DNA of 64,000 nucleotides from Isoetes taiwanensis (GCA_021234155.1 JAJEKV010000036.1:13653426-13717425), one strand, 5' to 3'. Shown: positions 12,353-24,937, counted from the stretch's first letter. Program-made: numbers and translations. The notes: a model not told the origin generated them from the letters alone.

Positions 12353-13348
12353 TGTAATAGGTCTAGCTAGCTAACCTTTATGGTAACTGGAGATCCCATC
12401 AATCTCGACCATTGGATCTACTTAAGCCTAAAAACTTAAGAAATTAACTCATGCATCCGCAACAATAACACTTAGATAAAGAATTTAATCTTTATATCAA
12501 TATTCCAAGGTCCCAAAAACTATTCCTCCATAACCAATAATAATATTCTCACGCAACATCCATGAACTTAGCAATTATAGCTTCAAACTAGTTCTTATAA
12601 TAATCAACAAGTTTATTTATATTGCAATCCAATTCCTATTCTCACCTTCCCCAAGCTTGGCTACACTCCGGAGCCTCTTGCACATCTGCTTACACCATCA
12701 ACAATGGGGTTAGTCACAAGGACAAAGTGGGGATCGAGGTTCTAGGATATGCCTAAGCATCAACAATATAATGCATCCATCCAGAAACTCAAGTTAGTAA
12801 TCCATACAAGCATGTCCCACAATGCACAATTTATCCATAAATATCTACTACATACTACAACCATTGCAATTCAATACAAGACGTCCCAATTAACATAATA
12901 ATAACTTAGCACCATGGCGACATAGACAGCAACCAATATTCCTCTGGGTCTGAGCATGGTCAACTCCTACCGACAAAGCTGGACATAGAGGCGGGGTAAA
13001 CCACATGTGTACACACCCATCCACGCTACGTTCAGCATTGAAGGACCACTTAACTGTGTAAGACATTGTACTCCACGGTATGCCATATTAGTGGGTAATC
13101 AGCCACACCATGATACATCCCAAAAACATGCTTTTAACAATAATCCATGCATGCGTAATTGTACTTTTCTAAGCCAACCAAATTAGAGATATGATAAATC
13201 ATAATTCCTTTAATTAAATACAAACATTAACAACAAGCTACATTGACAATAGTAAGTATGATCCCATGCTCCTAGAACGATTAAATCACCGACATGATAT
13301 ACTTTTAAGGACCAACAACCTAAGACAATTTAATAATATCATCCAACT

Positions 13349-13427
<79 letters not shown>

Positions 13428-14008
13428 TAGTTTTAACGTCATGTCACTAGGCAGCATCCAATGTGTTAAACTCATCAATTTCTTAGCTATTCAGAATCAT
13501 TCTCCACTATATGATTATATAAAAACCACAGATGATTTCCTTCTCTTTTACATTCAAGAATCTATCTTTGATTGTGTTAATTCAATTCAGATCATGCCTC
13601 AATCCATTAAATCTACAAACCATCATCAAAGCTCATTAAGCTTTCCCAAAACTACAACCAAAACATAGGCATCACAAGAACTCCATGCGTAAGACTTGAC
13701 CCCCACCTGGAAATACTTTGCTCCTTCTCCTTAGTTCAATTCTGATCAATCTGGTGCAAGCGCATCCTCCACAACAAAAAAGGCTTCTTTCGTATGGAAA
13801 ACTCCTTCTCAAGAAATCCAGAATAATATTGTTGTGCTTATATAATCTAACAATGACCTTGCATGCATGCACACATCCATGCATGGACACATTTCATGCA
13901 TGTATTCGTAGCGCATAATAACTTATTCCACCATTGAAAATGCACTCTTATATAATCGCAACATTACTTATATCTTCATGTAGGTGCTAAGTTGCTAGGT
14001 CCGTTACA
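12353..14008 (-). repeat. 5' LTR (about 1.66 kb)
   Basis: Bounded by TGTAA and TTACA inverted ends and followed by the PBS. It holds a GATA microsatellite. Its right end interrupts a LINE reverse-transcriptase fragment (14009-14118), so the element inserted into, or beside, older LINE DNA. Confidence 0.75.
13350..13427. repeat. (GATA)n microsatellite
   Basis: About 19 perfect tetranucleotide units inside the 5' LTR. They are absent from the 3' LTR (about position 8371), so the array expanded after insertion. Confidence 0.95.
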
Positions 14009-14118
14009 ATATCTCACATCCATAAAGAACTACACTCTGTACCAATGAATGAAAAAGCTTTATCTTAAGATTCCACAACCAAAGGTGAGATCTCCTACGC
14101 ATGCTCTATAGTGCATAC
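14009..14118 (-). mobile_element. LINE RT fragment, 5' end on a simple-repeat tail
   Basis: Nucleotide-level match to part of the LINE at 16990-17090 (connection domain downstream of YADD). Its 5' end on the minus strand lies directly on the GA/GGGA tail of the next LINE. Confidence 0.6.
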
Positions 14119-14620
14119 AGAGAGAGAAGAAGAAGAAGAAGAGAAAGGGAGGGAGGGAGGGAAATGAAATGAAATGTTGTATTAATATGGTTGTGAGACC
14201 ATCAGGTCTAGAAGACGTTCAAAATATACATTCAAAATCGTATGCAATATTATCTAATGTGTTCTTATATAGAACATCATTAGAGTCATCTCTCTCATTC
14301 TCATCCAAATATATTAGTAGAGAATCAAGATTTTTAACAGCACTTTCTCTTAATTGCATAGCTTCAATCAAATAGTTCCCAATCTTCTTACCTGGTAAGA
14401 CAAAAAACTGCATTAACGATGTTATGTTGATCCCAAATCTAGTCCTCAAAGAGTGATATGCTGGGCATTTCAAAATAACATGTCCTTCGTTCTCCATCTC
14501 ACCTGATCCGCACAGCTTGCAAGTCCCAAGCTCATGTGGTATATTCTGCCAACGACCCGTCTCCACTCCCAGATGGTGAGAACTAAACCTAATCCTGCAG
14601 ATGGTGTGGCGCATCTTAGT
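14119..14620 (-). mobile_element. LINE 3' fragment with GGGA/CATTT tail
   Basis: Encodes the C-terminal part of ORF2. It begins 'RHTICRIRFSSHHLGVE' and continues with a Cys-rich knuckle 'CKLCGSGEMENEGHVILKCPAY'-like pattern (C-x2-C-x10-H-x4-C), which all members of this family share. The 3' end has the family hairpin (gagaccatcaggtct) followed by ATTAATACAAC, CATTT repeats and a TCCC/TCTT tail at 14119-14161. The copy is 5'-truncated at about 14620, where the tail of the next element begins. Confidence 0.8.
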
Positions 14621-14755
14621 TGGGGGGGAGGGGGGGAGGGAGGGAGGGAGGGAGAGGGAGAGGAGAGAGAGAATGAAGTGAAATGTATTATTTCGTCTTG
14701 TCAAGTCATCAAATCTGTAAGACAGATTAACCAAAACAGAAAAGCGTATCATCTG
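14621..14755 (-). mobile_element. ultra-short LINE 3' end with tail
   Basis: About 83 bp of LINE 3' terminus (14673-14755) plus its tail of GGGA/GA repeats at 14621-14672. The copy has the 'aataatacatttcacttc' 3' end on the minus strand but almost no coding sequence. It is flanked on both sides by elements of the same orientation. Confidence 0.65.
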
Positions 14756-16140
14756 GGAAGGGAGGGAGGGAGGGAGGGAGGGAGGGAGCGAGAGATGAAA
14801 TGAAATGAAATGAAATTGTATTATTACATACCGCTAGGTCTATATAAGACGTTCATAACCAGTACATTGTCATGCGTAAAAAGATCATCTAATGCATCAT
14901 CAGTAAACAATGCATTAACCCCTCCCATCTCTTCCTCATCCACTTCAATTACATCCATTATTTTTAGACGCTTCTCTCTGTAGTCCAAGATGTCAAGTAT
15001 ATATGCTCCAATCTGAACACCTGGAAGTTCAAAGAAATCAACAAGCGTACAAGCATGCATACCATGTTTAACGCAAAAGTCAACGTATGCTGGACAATGA
15101 AGAAGCACGTGTGCCTCATCCTCAAGTGTTCCAATATCACACAGCTTGCAAGATCTAAGCTCATGTGGGATATTGCTCCACCTGCCTAGTTCAACCCCTA
15201 GCCTATGTGAACTCAGTCTCATTCTGCATATAGCTTGTCTATATCTAACTGAGATATTCTTCTGGAGGTGCCTGGCCCCTTTTAGCATAGGGTTGATATG
15301 ATTTCCATAGAACTCCTTCTTAACTGCACCTTCCCTCCAACACACGCATGTGACACTTCTCCTAACCCATCCCTGTATGTCATCCTTTATGCATCCCCAG
15401 ATCATCCATGCACATCCCGCACCTGGCCAACCAAAGTTTTGTGTCTACAAACCACCCCTTTGCTTGTGTCTCCACCAAAGCCAGTCGCGGAAAACTATCC
15501 TCTGGCATCATACAAAGGACTTTATGGAGAGTCCTGCAAAGCGCTTCTGTTTCTAGGGAAAACATTCCACATTCCACTAGAAACATGTCATAAGGCGTTT
15601 GCATCTTAATGCCAAGCTCTGTTCGAAAAAATCTTTTCTGTATTTTCTCAATTTTCTTCCATCTATCTAATGCCAAACCTGGCCCCCAAACCTCGCAGCC
15701 ATACAGCACAACTGACTGCACCAAAGCAATATACAAATCTTTATTCATACCAAAATTCCATATATCTGCTCTCTTACACCTGCGCTACATGGCGTAAAGG
15801 GCTTTAAGCCCACCATCTGCTTTTTGCTCAGCTGCCAAGTTCCAGTTTGGGCTTTTGTCTACAATTAAACCAAGATATTTATCGTTTTTCACCAATTCAA
15901 GATGTTCTCCCTTGTACTGCAATTTGACATGGTCTACCTTATTAGCCCCAAACACCACTATCTTGGTCTTAGCCATATTTACCCTCATGCTTTTCGCATC
16001 ACAAAAGTGACCTAAAGCATCTAAATGTCTCTGTAAACCCGCCACACTCCTGGACAGCAACACAACATCATCAGCATATAATAATAGCAAAAGAACATAC
16101 CCTTTCAGAGTTGTTCCATCTCCACCATTTTGCGAAGGCC
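14756..16140 (-). mobile_element. LINE 3' half: RT to C-terminal Cys-rich domain
   Basis: A 5'-truncated LINE copy. The minus strand encodes, in broken frames, the RT palm 'LLLLLYADDVVLLSRSV' (complement of about 16050-16100), then 'VNMAKTKIVVFGANK' and 'KYLGLIVDKSPNWN' (15785-16174). Next come 'SVVLYGCEVWGPGLALDRW' (15380-15748) and the C-terminal domain with 'CKLCDIGTLEDEAHVLLHCPAY' spacing (14824-15405). The 3' hairpin is near 14840, with a tail of ATTTC units and TCCC repeats at 14756-14816. At least three frame breaks make it a pseudogene. Confidence 0.85.
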
Positions 16141-18028
16141 TCGAAGGCCTATTAGATGACAATTTAAATGTCATAAAATAATAGATGAGTCTCTGAGTCT
16201 TGATCTAGCTCATCACTCTCACTCAAACTGTCATTATCATCAACATTATGATTATGCATACAAACTTCTCTATACTGTAAAAGCTCAATCAAATACTTCC
16301 TTAATATATCCCCATTTAGGGTGAAAAGGGTTGTCAGATCTTCATAGTATATTTTAAACTTATCACGTAATACATTGTATGCCGTACATCGAAGCAATGC
16401 ATGGTCCTCATCCTCTACTTTATCTTTCCCACATATTTTACAGTATCTTTGATCTCTAGGAATAATATGTCCCCATCTATCCATTTCCACACCTAAATGA
16501 TGTGAACTAAGCCGAATCCTGCAAATAGCATGTCTTTTTGATAGAAATATTTTCCTGTGCCCCGCCATTTCCAATGTGGGTTAATATTCTCATTATACAA
16601 AATCATTTTGGTCTTGGGTCATGTACCACATCTTCTTATCTTCCTTCCCCGATATCCATTGTCTTAAATTAGATTTTACTAAGACCACTTCATCCCATTG
16701 TATATCCCATTTATTGAGCCACTTTTGACATCTTGAAACAAACCATTCTCCTTGTCCGCTAATAAAGCCCCTCGCATGTAATTCTAGTGTCATCCATGAG
16801 TAACACCTTCTTAAAATACATAATGCATCTAAGGATCGCCTCCCTTCCAAAGGCATGAGACCACATTCTCGCTAACATCATAGAGTAGGGTGTTTGGGCT
16901 TTAACTCCTAATTCCAGGCCTCAAAATTTTTTTAAGACCTCGCTTCAATATCATCCCATAAGCATTGTGGCAAACTTGGTCCCCAAATTTCACATCCATA
17001 TAAGACTACGCTCTGCACAAGTGACTGAAAGAGTCTCACCTTAAGATTCCATGACCAAAGGTGTGTTCTCCTACACATGCTCTGCAATGCATATAAAGCC
17101 CTTTATCCACCATCAATTCGTTGTATGATGTGCATTCCATCTTTGATTCCTGCTAAATACAAGGCTCAAATATTTGTACGAATCACACATACCTACATAT
17201 ATCTGAAGATGGATTCTTGTTTAAGTGCTCCTACAGTCATGATGCTCGTTTTTTCAAGGTTCACCTGCATACCTGTCTGATCACAAAAATCAGCCAACCC
17301 TTCGAAGTGTTTTTGCATATGATCCTTCGAAGGCAAAATGACTACAAAAGATCTCAGATACATTAGCAACTGGATCACATATCCATGTATTTCCATTCCC
17401 CCTGGGCAATTCTTAAGCAACCAATCCTCTAGAGAATCAATAAAAAGTCCAAACAAAGTGGGGGTTAGCGGACATCCTTGTTTGACCCCAAGATTACTTT
17501 CAACATGGTCCTGGATATCCAATGAAAATGGTAAAGATAATTGCACAAGCACTTTTTCATACAGAACTCGGACTGCATCTCTAAGCTCCTTGGGCACCTT
17601 CAACTTATCTAATCTTTCGCACATTTGGTCACGTGGCACCTTATCAAATGCTTTCTTAAAGTCTACAAATGCCATGTAAACTGATTTTTTAGTACCTTTA
17701 ACCATGTCAAATATAATTTTTAACACTAATAGATGGTCTAAAGTAGCCCTTCCTACTCTAAAACCTGCTTATGACTCTGCACGCTTTTGATTGTGCTCTG
17801 CCCAAATACTTATCTTTTTTTCTAAAATAGTGGCAAAAAACTTAGAAAATAGACTACTTACCATAATGGTTTGATAATTATTTGCATCGTGCCTCGCCCC
17901 ACCTTTATATATGGGAACCACCCTGTTCCGACGCTAATCAAGTGGAAACCCCTATCTCATAGCCATTGTAATATTTTTGCAACTAAAGGATGGATACAAG
18001 TACCTGCCCATTTTAGATGCTCTGTGCG
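16141..18028 (-). mobile_element. LINE copy: RT and C-terminal domain, no tail
   Basis: Carries RT motifs ('FVDFKKAFDKVPRDQM', 'GVKQGCPLTPTLFGLFIDSLEDWL'-type, about 17193-17726), connection segments, and the C-terminal 'RHAICRIRLSSHHLGVEMDRW' plus the C-x2-C...H...C knuckle (16164-16574). The expected YADD is decayed. Its 3' hairpin (AGGCCT-TCG-AGGCCT, about 16135-16155) joins straight onto the RT region of the neighbouring LINE without a simple-repeat tail. On the right it breaks at the start of duplication B. The matching 5' part may be the ORF1 piece at 24118-24694. Confidence 0.82.
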
Positions 18029-19499
18029 GCGTTCCCTCTCCCCTTCCGGGACAATGGATTTTTTTTTTAACGGGCGTGTAAATATCTGCCATAGTTGTTC
18101 CACATACCAAAGGCTGCGATGGAGGTGTGTGACTAACCTGCTTTGCCGACTCGATCTTTTGTTTTTAGACAAAGCATGTATTTTATTATGGAATCCACCC
18201 AAATCTGGCAGAGTTGCTTAAAATCACGAGCCATATTCTTTATTTGCTGCTCATTCCCTGATAAATCCGCATGGTGGCTTTGATGGGTCGTCTATTTTTG
18301 GGTCTTCATCCGGTTTTGTTCTTTTTGAATGGAGCTCATTCTTTATGCCCTAATCTTACCCCTCGTTTTTCGCTACATACCCAAATGCACCCATTTTATT
18401 TGAATCGTAATACCGCAAAGACATCATTTTCTTCCTCGTCACACATGTGGTACCTTCAACTAGGGCGAGGCTAAAAAGCTCTGTTTGGTATGTTTCGGTG
18501 CTCCAGCGTTGGAATTTGAATGGAGATCCTCCCCTTTCACACTTGCATTTGCCTTGCATTTGCGTTTTGGGCTGGAATCGCATGAATAGCTATTAGAGAT
18601 AAGATATACTTAATGTTTTCGTTGCTGGTTTGCAGTATGGAGCCTTTTTTTCGCTTCTATCCATCACTGGTCTCCATAAATCCCAAAATTTTCTCCATCA
18701 TGTCTGCTATTTACTTATCCTCATGCTTGGTGTTGACCTGCATTATTCTATTTATCTGCAACAAATTTTCCATATTAGGTTCTTCATATAACCTACTGAT
18801 GTAAAGTCTTTCATGTCTATATTCTTCACAAAGCAGGAAACAAGTCATAAAATGTGCTTTTGCTGTCAAAGAAGTATCTGAACGTTTTGAGATACATAGC
18901 TAGGCTTCACCAATGACATCATCGAATGCATCTGTGATTGTAGGTAGAATTTAACAGCTAGCACAATGCAGCCAAACCCGCAAGAATCATTCTATTATGG
19001 TCTGATCAACGATGTCCAAGACATCAAATTATACAATATAGCATCAGTGTAGAACGACCATTATGTTCGCAATAGACATGTTGTTGATGCCAGTTCAACT
19101 GCAACTGCCAGATGTTGTTCCACTTTCTTACACTTAAGTTCCATTACACGTGTTCTGCTATGGCATTATCCTATTCACTCAGTAGGTACATCCAAAATTC
19201 CTTTTGCTTAGATTAGATAGGTTTTCTATGCTTAGGGCTTTAGTTTTGTTTATGCAGATACAGTAGAACTAAAGGAGGCATCTTACCAGATGCTCCAAGT
19301 TTGAGGTTCTCAGGTTCGTTCTTCTATAGCTTCTAATTTTGTAGTTGTGGATTAAAGTAAATGCAGTGCTTTTGTCTGCATCTCGATTTTCAGCAAGTCA
19401 AGGAGAGGGAGCTTTGATTATTTGATGAGGAAGAAGAGCAGACAAAGCACACAGTGTTATCTTGATTCTTGAAGTGTTGGATATGCACCATTTCATTCT
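18027..19499. repeat. segmental duplication, copy B (left part)
   Basis: Colinear with 1407-2879 of copy A. It runs up to a target-site 'attct', where the plus-strand LINE is inserted. Confidence 0.9.
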
Positions 19500-21765
19500 C
19501 AAGAACAAGAAGGCCAGATACCTCGCAAAGCATCAGCAACAGATGTTTGGTCTCCTGGACCGGCACCCCAGGACATTCTGGAGAAGGGTCTTGAGCAAGC
19601 CCGCATGACCACGTGGAACATCACCTCGAGCAATGGGTACAAGATTTGCAACAGCATTTACCCGCCGGGGCCGCACCAGTCCTCTACAGATAGGCATGGC
19701 CCCGGTTATCACGTAAGATGTTATCATGGGCCTACAAATAGCCTAGCTAATGGGAAGGCAGCAGATTTAGATGGCATGCAAAAGTAACTTCAAATGGGCG
19801 GCCTTCCATCGGTGCCGCCCTCACGCATTGTTCAATAAAGCATTGCGAGAAGGCTTCCTATGCAATGGACCACTAGCGTAGTAGTGCCCATATACAAAGC
19901 AGGGGACCCTCAATGCCCGCCAACTACCGCACTATTATGGTCAGCTCTCTTTGCAAAACCGCTATCGGCATCCTTGAGCAGCGGCCGACAATATGGGCGA
20001 GGGAAACGGAGGTGCGATCTTATACACAGCAGGTTTCCGCCCGCATATTCCACCATTGATCATATCTTCACTCGCACATTGATTGAGGATAGCAGAATCG
20101 CCGCGTAACCCGCATCGCTTTTTTCGGCCGATTTTGCAAAAGCTGCTCGACACAAGCTCGCAACAAGCCTCGGGACGATTACGCAAACCGGGGACCCCCG
20201 ACTTGCGTAATGCAAAATATATAGGTCGTGACGAGGCATGCTCGTGCCGTATCACATTAGCAACACAACCGTAATCAGTAGCATTGAGTGCGCCGTGGTT
20301 GCCCCCTCTCCCCACACTCTTTGGCCTATACATTGATCGGGCTTGGAAGATTGGCTCTCGAGTATGGAGGCGCCAGGCGCACATCTCATGCATCACACAA
20401 TCCGCAACTCATATATGCTGATGATGTCAACCTCATGGCCTATACTCCGAGGACATGCAAGTCACCGATGCTCTTGACACTTTTTGCCAATTCACCGCAT
20501 GCGAAGTTAACTTGGCCAAAACTAGGGTGTCATGCTAGTTGCATCGTCCCGTCACCCAAGGCTTCCCACCTTCACTTACCAAAAGGGCAAGAGGTAGAGG
20601 TGGCTCCACCTACAAGTACTTGGGGATTGAGTTCTCAACTACCACCCATTGGGATGCGGCTATCGTGCCGGGGTCACGGCTGGTTGGAAAGCACTATATG
20701 CCATGCAACAATGTACCCACAAGGCAGAAGTACTGGGGCCACCAAATACATTTGTTTCGGGCCTTGGTTGAGCCGGTCCTTTGTATGGAGCAGAAGTGTG
20801 GGGTCCGTGATATCCTCAACACCGGAATGACCTCGAAAGGTGTGCGTAAGGCCATCTTGGCACGGGCCCCGGGGTGAAGTCCACAGCCCGCACTGCATCC
20901 TACCCGTGAGACAAAGCTTCTACCCCCTTCAACGGTCCGCATTGGAACGCCATATCGCTTACTTCCAAAAAGGTGGTCGCTATGGCTGATACACGCTTTT
21001 GCCCCCATCTTTGCTTTTGGCTACAACCGATGGGTCCCCAACGCCCCAACTCCGGGCTGAAAGACAAGCAAGCTCACGGTTCTCACGCTTAGGGCGCAAA
21101 AAAATGTAGATGCGCCCGTGTCGTGACAAAGAAAAATCGCGAGGCACTTAAACAGATCCGATGCTACTTTCCTTCGCAAGCTCTGATGCGAGGCGCCGAC
21201 GCACGCTCAACTTAGGCTCTCACAAGAGGCCCACACCAAGATTTGTACACCCAAATGCCCATGAAGAAGCCAGACTTATAGCTTCCATTCAAGACGGGTG
21301 CACATCGCCTCCGCATTGAAACAGGGCTGGGCTCCTGAAGCACGAGAGCAAAGGCTTTGCCTTGCCGCTGTTGCCACCGGGCGCGATTGAGGATGAATGC
21401 CATACCCTCCAGATCTGCCCCAAGATTTGCCCATATCCCGCAGAGGTATGTTCGACTACTAGTGCCCGCCAGCCATTGCATCGCTTATTGACTACCGTGT
21501 CGGGTTTGTTGGGGTCATACCTCCGTGAGGTTATGGATGCACGGACTCGCTTTGTGTCCTACTGACGGTCTTGAACTGTCCCTATGCAATTGTAGCGATC
21601 TACCAAAGATGCTTATTATCGCTAAGGTTTTTCTCTCAAAACCTTCGGGCGGGGTTTTTAATCACCGCAAGAATACGCTTTTGTCGCTTTTTTTGTTTGG
21701 GTCCCATAGGCCAGTTGGTCTCCGTGGACGCTAAAAACCTATTCTATTCTATTCTATTCTATTCT
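19500..21765 (+). mobile_element. LINE with (TATTC)n tail inserted in copy B
   Basis: The insertion interrupts sequence that is continuous in copy A (2871-2890). Its tail of TATTC units ends at 21765, and 'attct' is present on both sides (19495-19499 and 21761-21765). Decayed ORF2 includes 'WTTSVVVPIYKAGDPQ' (19860 on), 'RRGCPLSP' and 'QLIYADDVNLMAYTP' (20288 on), and later C-terminal frames, all frame-shifted. The 3' terminus has a 'gggtcccataggcc...ggtctccgtggacg' stem shared with the LINE fragment at 38.2 kb. The coding part is GC-richer than its surroundings. 5'-truncated. Confidence 0.88.
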
Positions 21766-24117
21766 TTTACTCCACTTCAAGAAAGGGTTATCTTGCTTCA
21801 GATTACTCCTGCACAGTGACCCAAGATGAAAGAACCAAAGCAAATGCAAGGTGTGATTTCCAGAATTGTTTCTTTCATTCATTGTTCAGATTTTCGCTTT
21901 TGGCTATGGCTCTCTGCAGCCTGCTTCATACTTTTATCTCTCAAATTTTCTTTTCTTGGCGACAAAGGCTATATAGCGCAAGGAGCTCTTAGATACTGCC
22001 ATAGCTAAACAAACAGGGCTTAGTTTGAGCTTTTGCATTTATCCCAAGTTTGAGCGGGAAGGAAAATGCTTTATTGCTAGAGCAGATTCATTTTGGCAAT
22101 AGACTCATTTCTAAGGTCCACTGCTCACCATTGCTGGTTTTGACTGAAGCATCTCAAATAAATTTCTAGGAACTCAGGCCCATTTTTTTTCTTATATAAA
22201 TTCAGTGCAGGAATTCAGGAAGAGGAGACAATTTTATATGTTATCTGGAGGTAGCAATTGCTTAACATGCTAGATTAATTGTTTTCTTTCAGTAATGTGC
22301 TCGGGAAATATAAAGCAGAGCAGCAGAGCATCTAAGGGTTTTCTTGCAGTAAAAATGATCATCCTAGGGCATACCTCTAAACCAGTGATAAACCGCTTTA
22401 CTGGAATTTTCAATCATTTCAACCCTTAACATAGGTGAGGTGATTATTTTTCTTTCTACACATGCATTAATACGGACTCATGCAATAATAGGCATTGCAC
22501 AAAGCTTGAATTTTCATATTTGAGCTTTTAGAGAATGGAACAAAATTGACTTGCTTCATAACTTCTGATGCCTGCAACAAATGCCCAGCTTTCTCAAATA
22601 TAATTGTTTTATGCATTTTTATTTTTTAAATATTATCCCTTTCCATAAAGATTTTCACTTTCAGTGTTTTCAATAATTCTACAAGAACATTAAGAAATGT
22701 TGCGGTTGTTGCTGTGGATTGAGTCAGTAGCCTAACCTCCGCTAATCAAGTTTAGTCTTCAATTTCAATATTATCTTCAGTAGGTTTATTGCAGAGCAAT
22801 ATTCAGACTTTGTGCTTAGTAACAGACCTGAGCTCTTTGTACGTTAGGGCGAATGATAGATGATTGCGTAAATAATTCAAACTTGGTGTGTCCTATTGCA
22901 GAAGGGACGTTCTTCATGGTAGATAAGTTCATCCCTTGCACTTTAGTTGCGTGGCACAGATGAATTGAGGAAGTAGGGCTTGCTGGCTTCAATAAATATT
23001 TGGTCTACATAGAAACCAGAAAACAAACAGTTACTACTAATAAATTCAACACACTTTTTATTTTTATCATGGATTCTTAATTTTGCAGATTCATAATTTT
23101 GCAGATACAATACACAAAACATTTGATGTTTTATGCACAACCTGGACTGACACATCATTTGTAGCTTTGAATTGATTCACAACATTCTGGAGCAAGTTTT
23201 TAAACTCTTTAGGGCAAATTTATGAGCTCTCCATACATCTTTAAAAGTGAATGGAACTTTGATCTGGTATAAACATGTCACTAGAAAGGTTTATGTAATG
23301 TTAATTTTCGCGTTTGCTATTCATTGAAGTAGTGCACTGAATATTTGGTCTGTGGAAAGCATGCAGCCTTTGCCTCAACTTCTTTACTTGCAGGTACCAC
23401 ACCATCATCAAATGTTAATGTCACTTGCATGGTTATTTTCTGCCCTAATTTGCAGAGTTGGATCCATGTTTAACATCCACATCATTATTGTTCTTAGAAG
23501 AGGCCCTTATCAACATGATGGAATGCACCTATAAAATAAGGTACTGCACTCTGGTATATGGAAGGACCCACACGAAACTTCTCTTATTGGCTTGGAGCAC
23601 TGAGAAAATATTCTTAAAAAAATATATTCATACCCTTGCATTTACTATTCATTGGAATAGTGTAATGTATATATAATCTCTGTCCTCTGTCAACCAAATT
23701 GTGTAGCAAAACATAATGCCATATTAGTGGGTAACCAACCACACCATGATACATCCCAAAAACATGCTTTTAACAATAATCCATGCATGCATAATTGTAT
23801 ACTAAGCAACCCAAATCAGAGATATGATAAATCATAATTCCTTTAATTCAATGCAAACATTAACAACAAGCTACATTGACAATAGTAAGTATGATCCCAT
23901 GCTCCTAGAACAATTAAATCACCGACATGATATACTTTTGAGGACCAACAACCTAAGACAATTTAATAACATCATCCAACCATAATACAATTATATGTGT
24001 TAAACTCATCAATTTCTCAGCTATTCAGAATCAATCTCTACTATATAATTATATAAAAACCACAGATGATAATCTAAAAGCACTACTTTTCCTTCTCTTT
24101 TACATTCAAGAATCTAT
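21766..24117. repeat. segmental duplication, copy B (right part)
   Basis: Resumes at the base after the LINE and follows copy A to the 0.33-kb repeat (22980-23309, present once here). It then matches 7696-8505, including LTR sequence from 23716. It ends abruptly at 24117 within that LTR. No intact gene is recognised. Confidence 0.9.
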
Positions 24118-24694
24118 TAATCCAAAAGCATCATGTGCCTTACCATAGCCAAATAAGCTATACTCTCTGCCACCTCCTCTTCTGTAATGACCAGTTCTGA
24201 CCTTATGCTCCCTCTCTCAGTGGGAATGTCTGCACTATGATAACGTAATTGCTGGAAATTTAACCAAGATAATCAAGTATCCGCCTCAAAATTTCGATTT
24301 CCATCACGCCTTCTTCTCTCTGGATGCCGCTTGTCCCTAATGTCGTTGTTCATGCCAAATAGCCATGAGCAAAATTTCCCCAGATGATTCTACCTGTATG
24401 CCAACCTTCCCAGATGAATCCCCATCAGAGTCTGATTCTTTATGCTTCTGTGTTATTTTCTTGGACTGTTTCTTTGGGGCAGCCATGGTGGCGTGACAGC
24501 AATTGCTGAAAATCTATACCCGACCAGAAAATCGCAATTATGGATACATAAACAGATCCACACCTGGTCACGCTATATAATATTAGAAAGATCTCGGAAT
24601 CAGCTTTCCAAAGAGCCCAAGCGCGTGCCAATCTGACACTCTGGGAGAGAGTTATGGCCTGTTGAACCTTTACCTCCAAAACCCTAGCGTCCAA
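24118..24694 (-). mobile_element. LINE 5' end with start of ORF1
   Basis: The 5' leader 'GTTGGACGCTAGGGTTT' resembles the 5' end of the LINE at 29.7-33.06 kb. It is followed on the minus strand by an ATG-started frame 'MAAPKKQSKKITQKHKESDS' (start near 24486), a lysine/serine-rich N-terminus like that of other ORF1 proteins here. The frame is broken after about 50 codons. The element is cut at 24117/24118 by duplication B, and its 5' end abuts a GA/GGGA tract. Confidence 0.6.
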
Positions 24695-24767
24695 CAGAGA
24701 GAGAGAGAGAGAGAGGAGGGAGGGAGGGAGGGAGGGAGGGAGGGAGGGAGGGAGAGAGAGAGAGAGA
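24695..24767. repeat. (GA)n/(GGGA)n tract, tail of SINE
   Basis: GA dinucleotides, then GGGA tetranucleotides, then GA again. On the minus strand this is the TC-rich tail of the SINE at 24768-24940 and also the 5' junction of the LINE to its left. Confidence 0.9.
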
Positions 24768-24937
24768 TGTATTTTACGCCAGAGCACAAGCCAGCATCCT
24801 TTAGGACATAATGACACTCCCTCTTCAAGGAGCACCACCCCCTACAAGGATACTCAGGGGCCAAAGTTCCTAGGATGCCAAGATCCTAGTGAGGTTCGAA
24901 CACCCAGACCTCAATGTGCTGTAGACGAAGTGGACTA

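Larger units (their letters stand above)
8104..14008 (-). mobile_element. large non-coding LTR retrotransposon (LARD-like), 3' LTR truncated
   Basis: Minus-strand element. The complete 5' LTR is 12353-14008 and begins and ends TGTAA...TTACA. Next to it lies a primer-binding site, TGGTATCAGA (complement of 12341-12350), two bases from the LTR, matching the initiator Met-tRNA 3' end. The 3' LTR survives as 8104-8620, with the same U3 end (...GTCCGTTACA). It is preceded by a polypurine tract (GGAGGAGAGA, complement of about 8621-8632). The 3.7-kb interior has no gag or pol frame. Its main feature is a 1.5-kb strand-asymmetric tract. Large size, correct priming signals and no coding capacity fit a LARD that depended on a partner element. 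Confidence 0.78.

Noticed and set aside
13350-13427. CRISPR-like or regulatory array
   Set aside because: It is a plain GATA microsatellite; no spacers.
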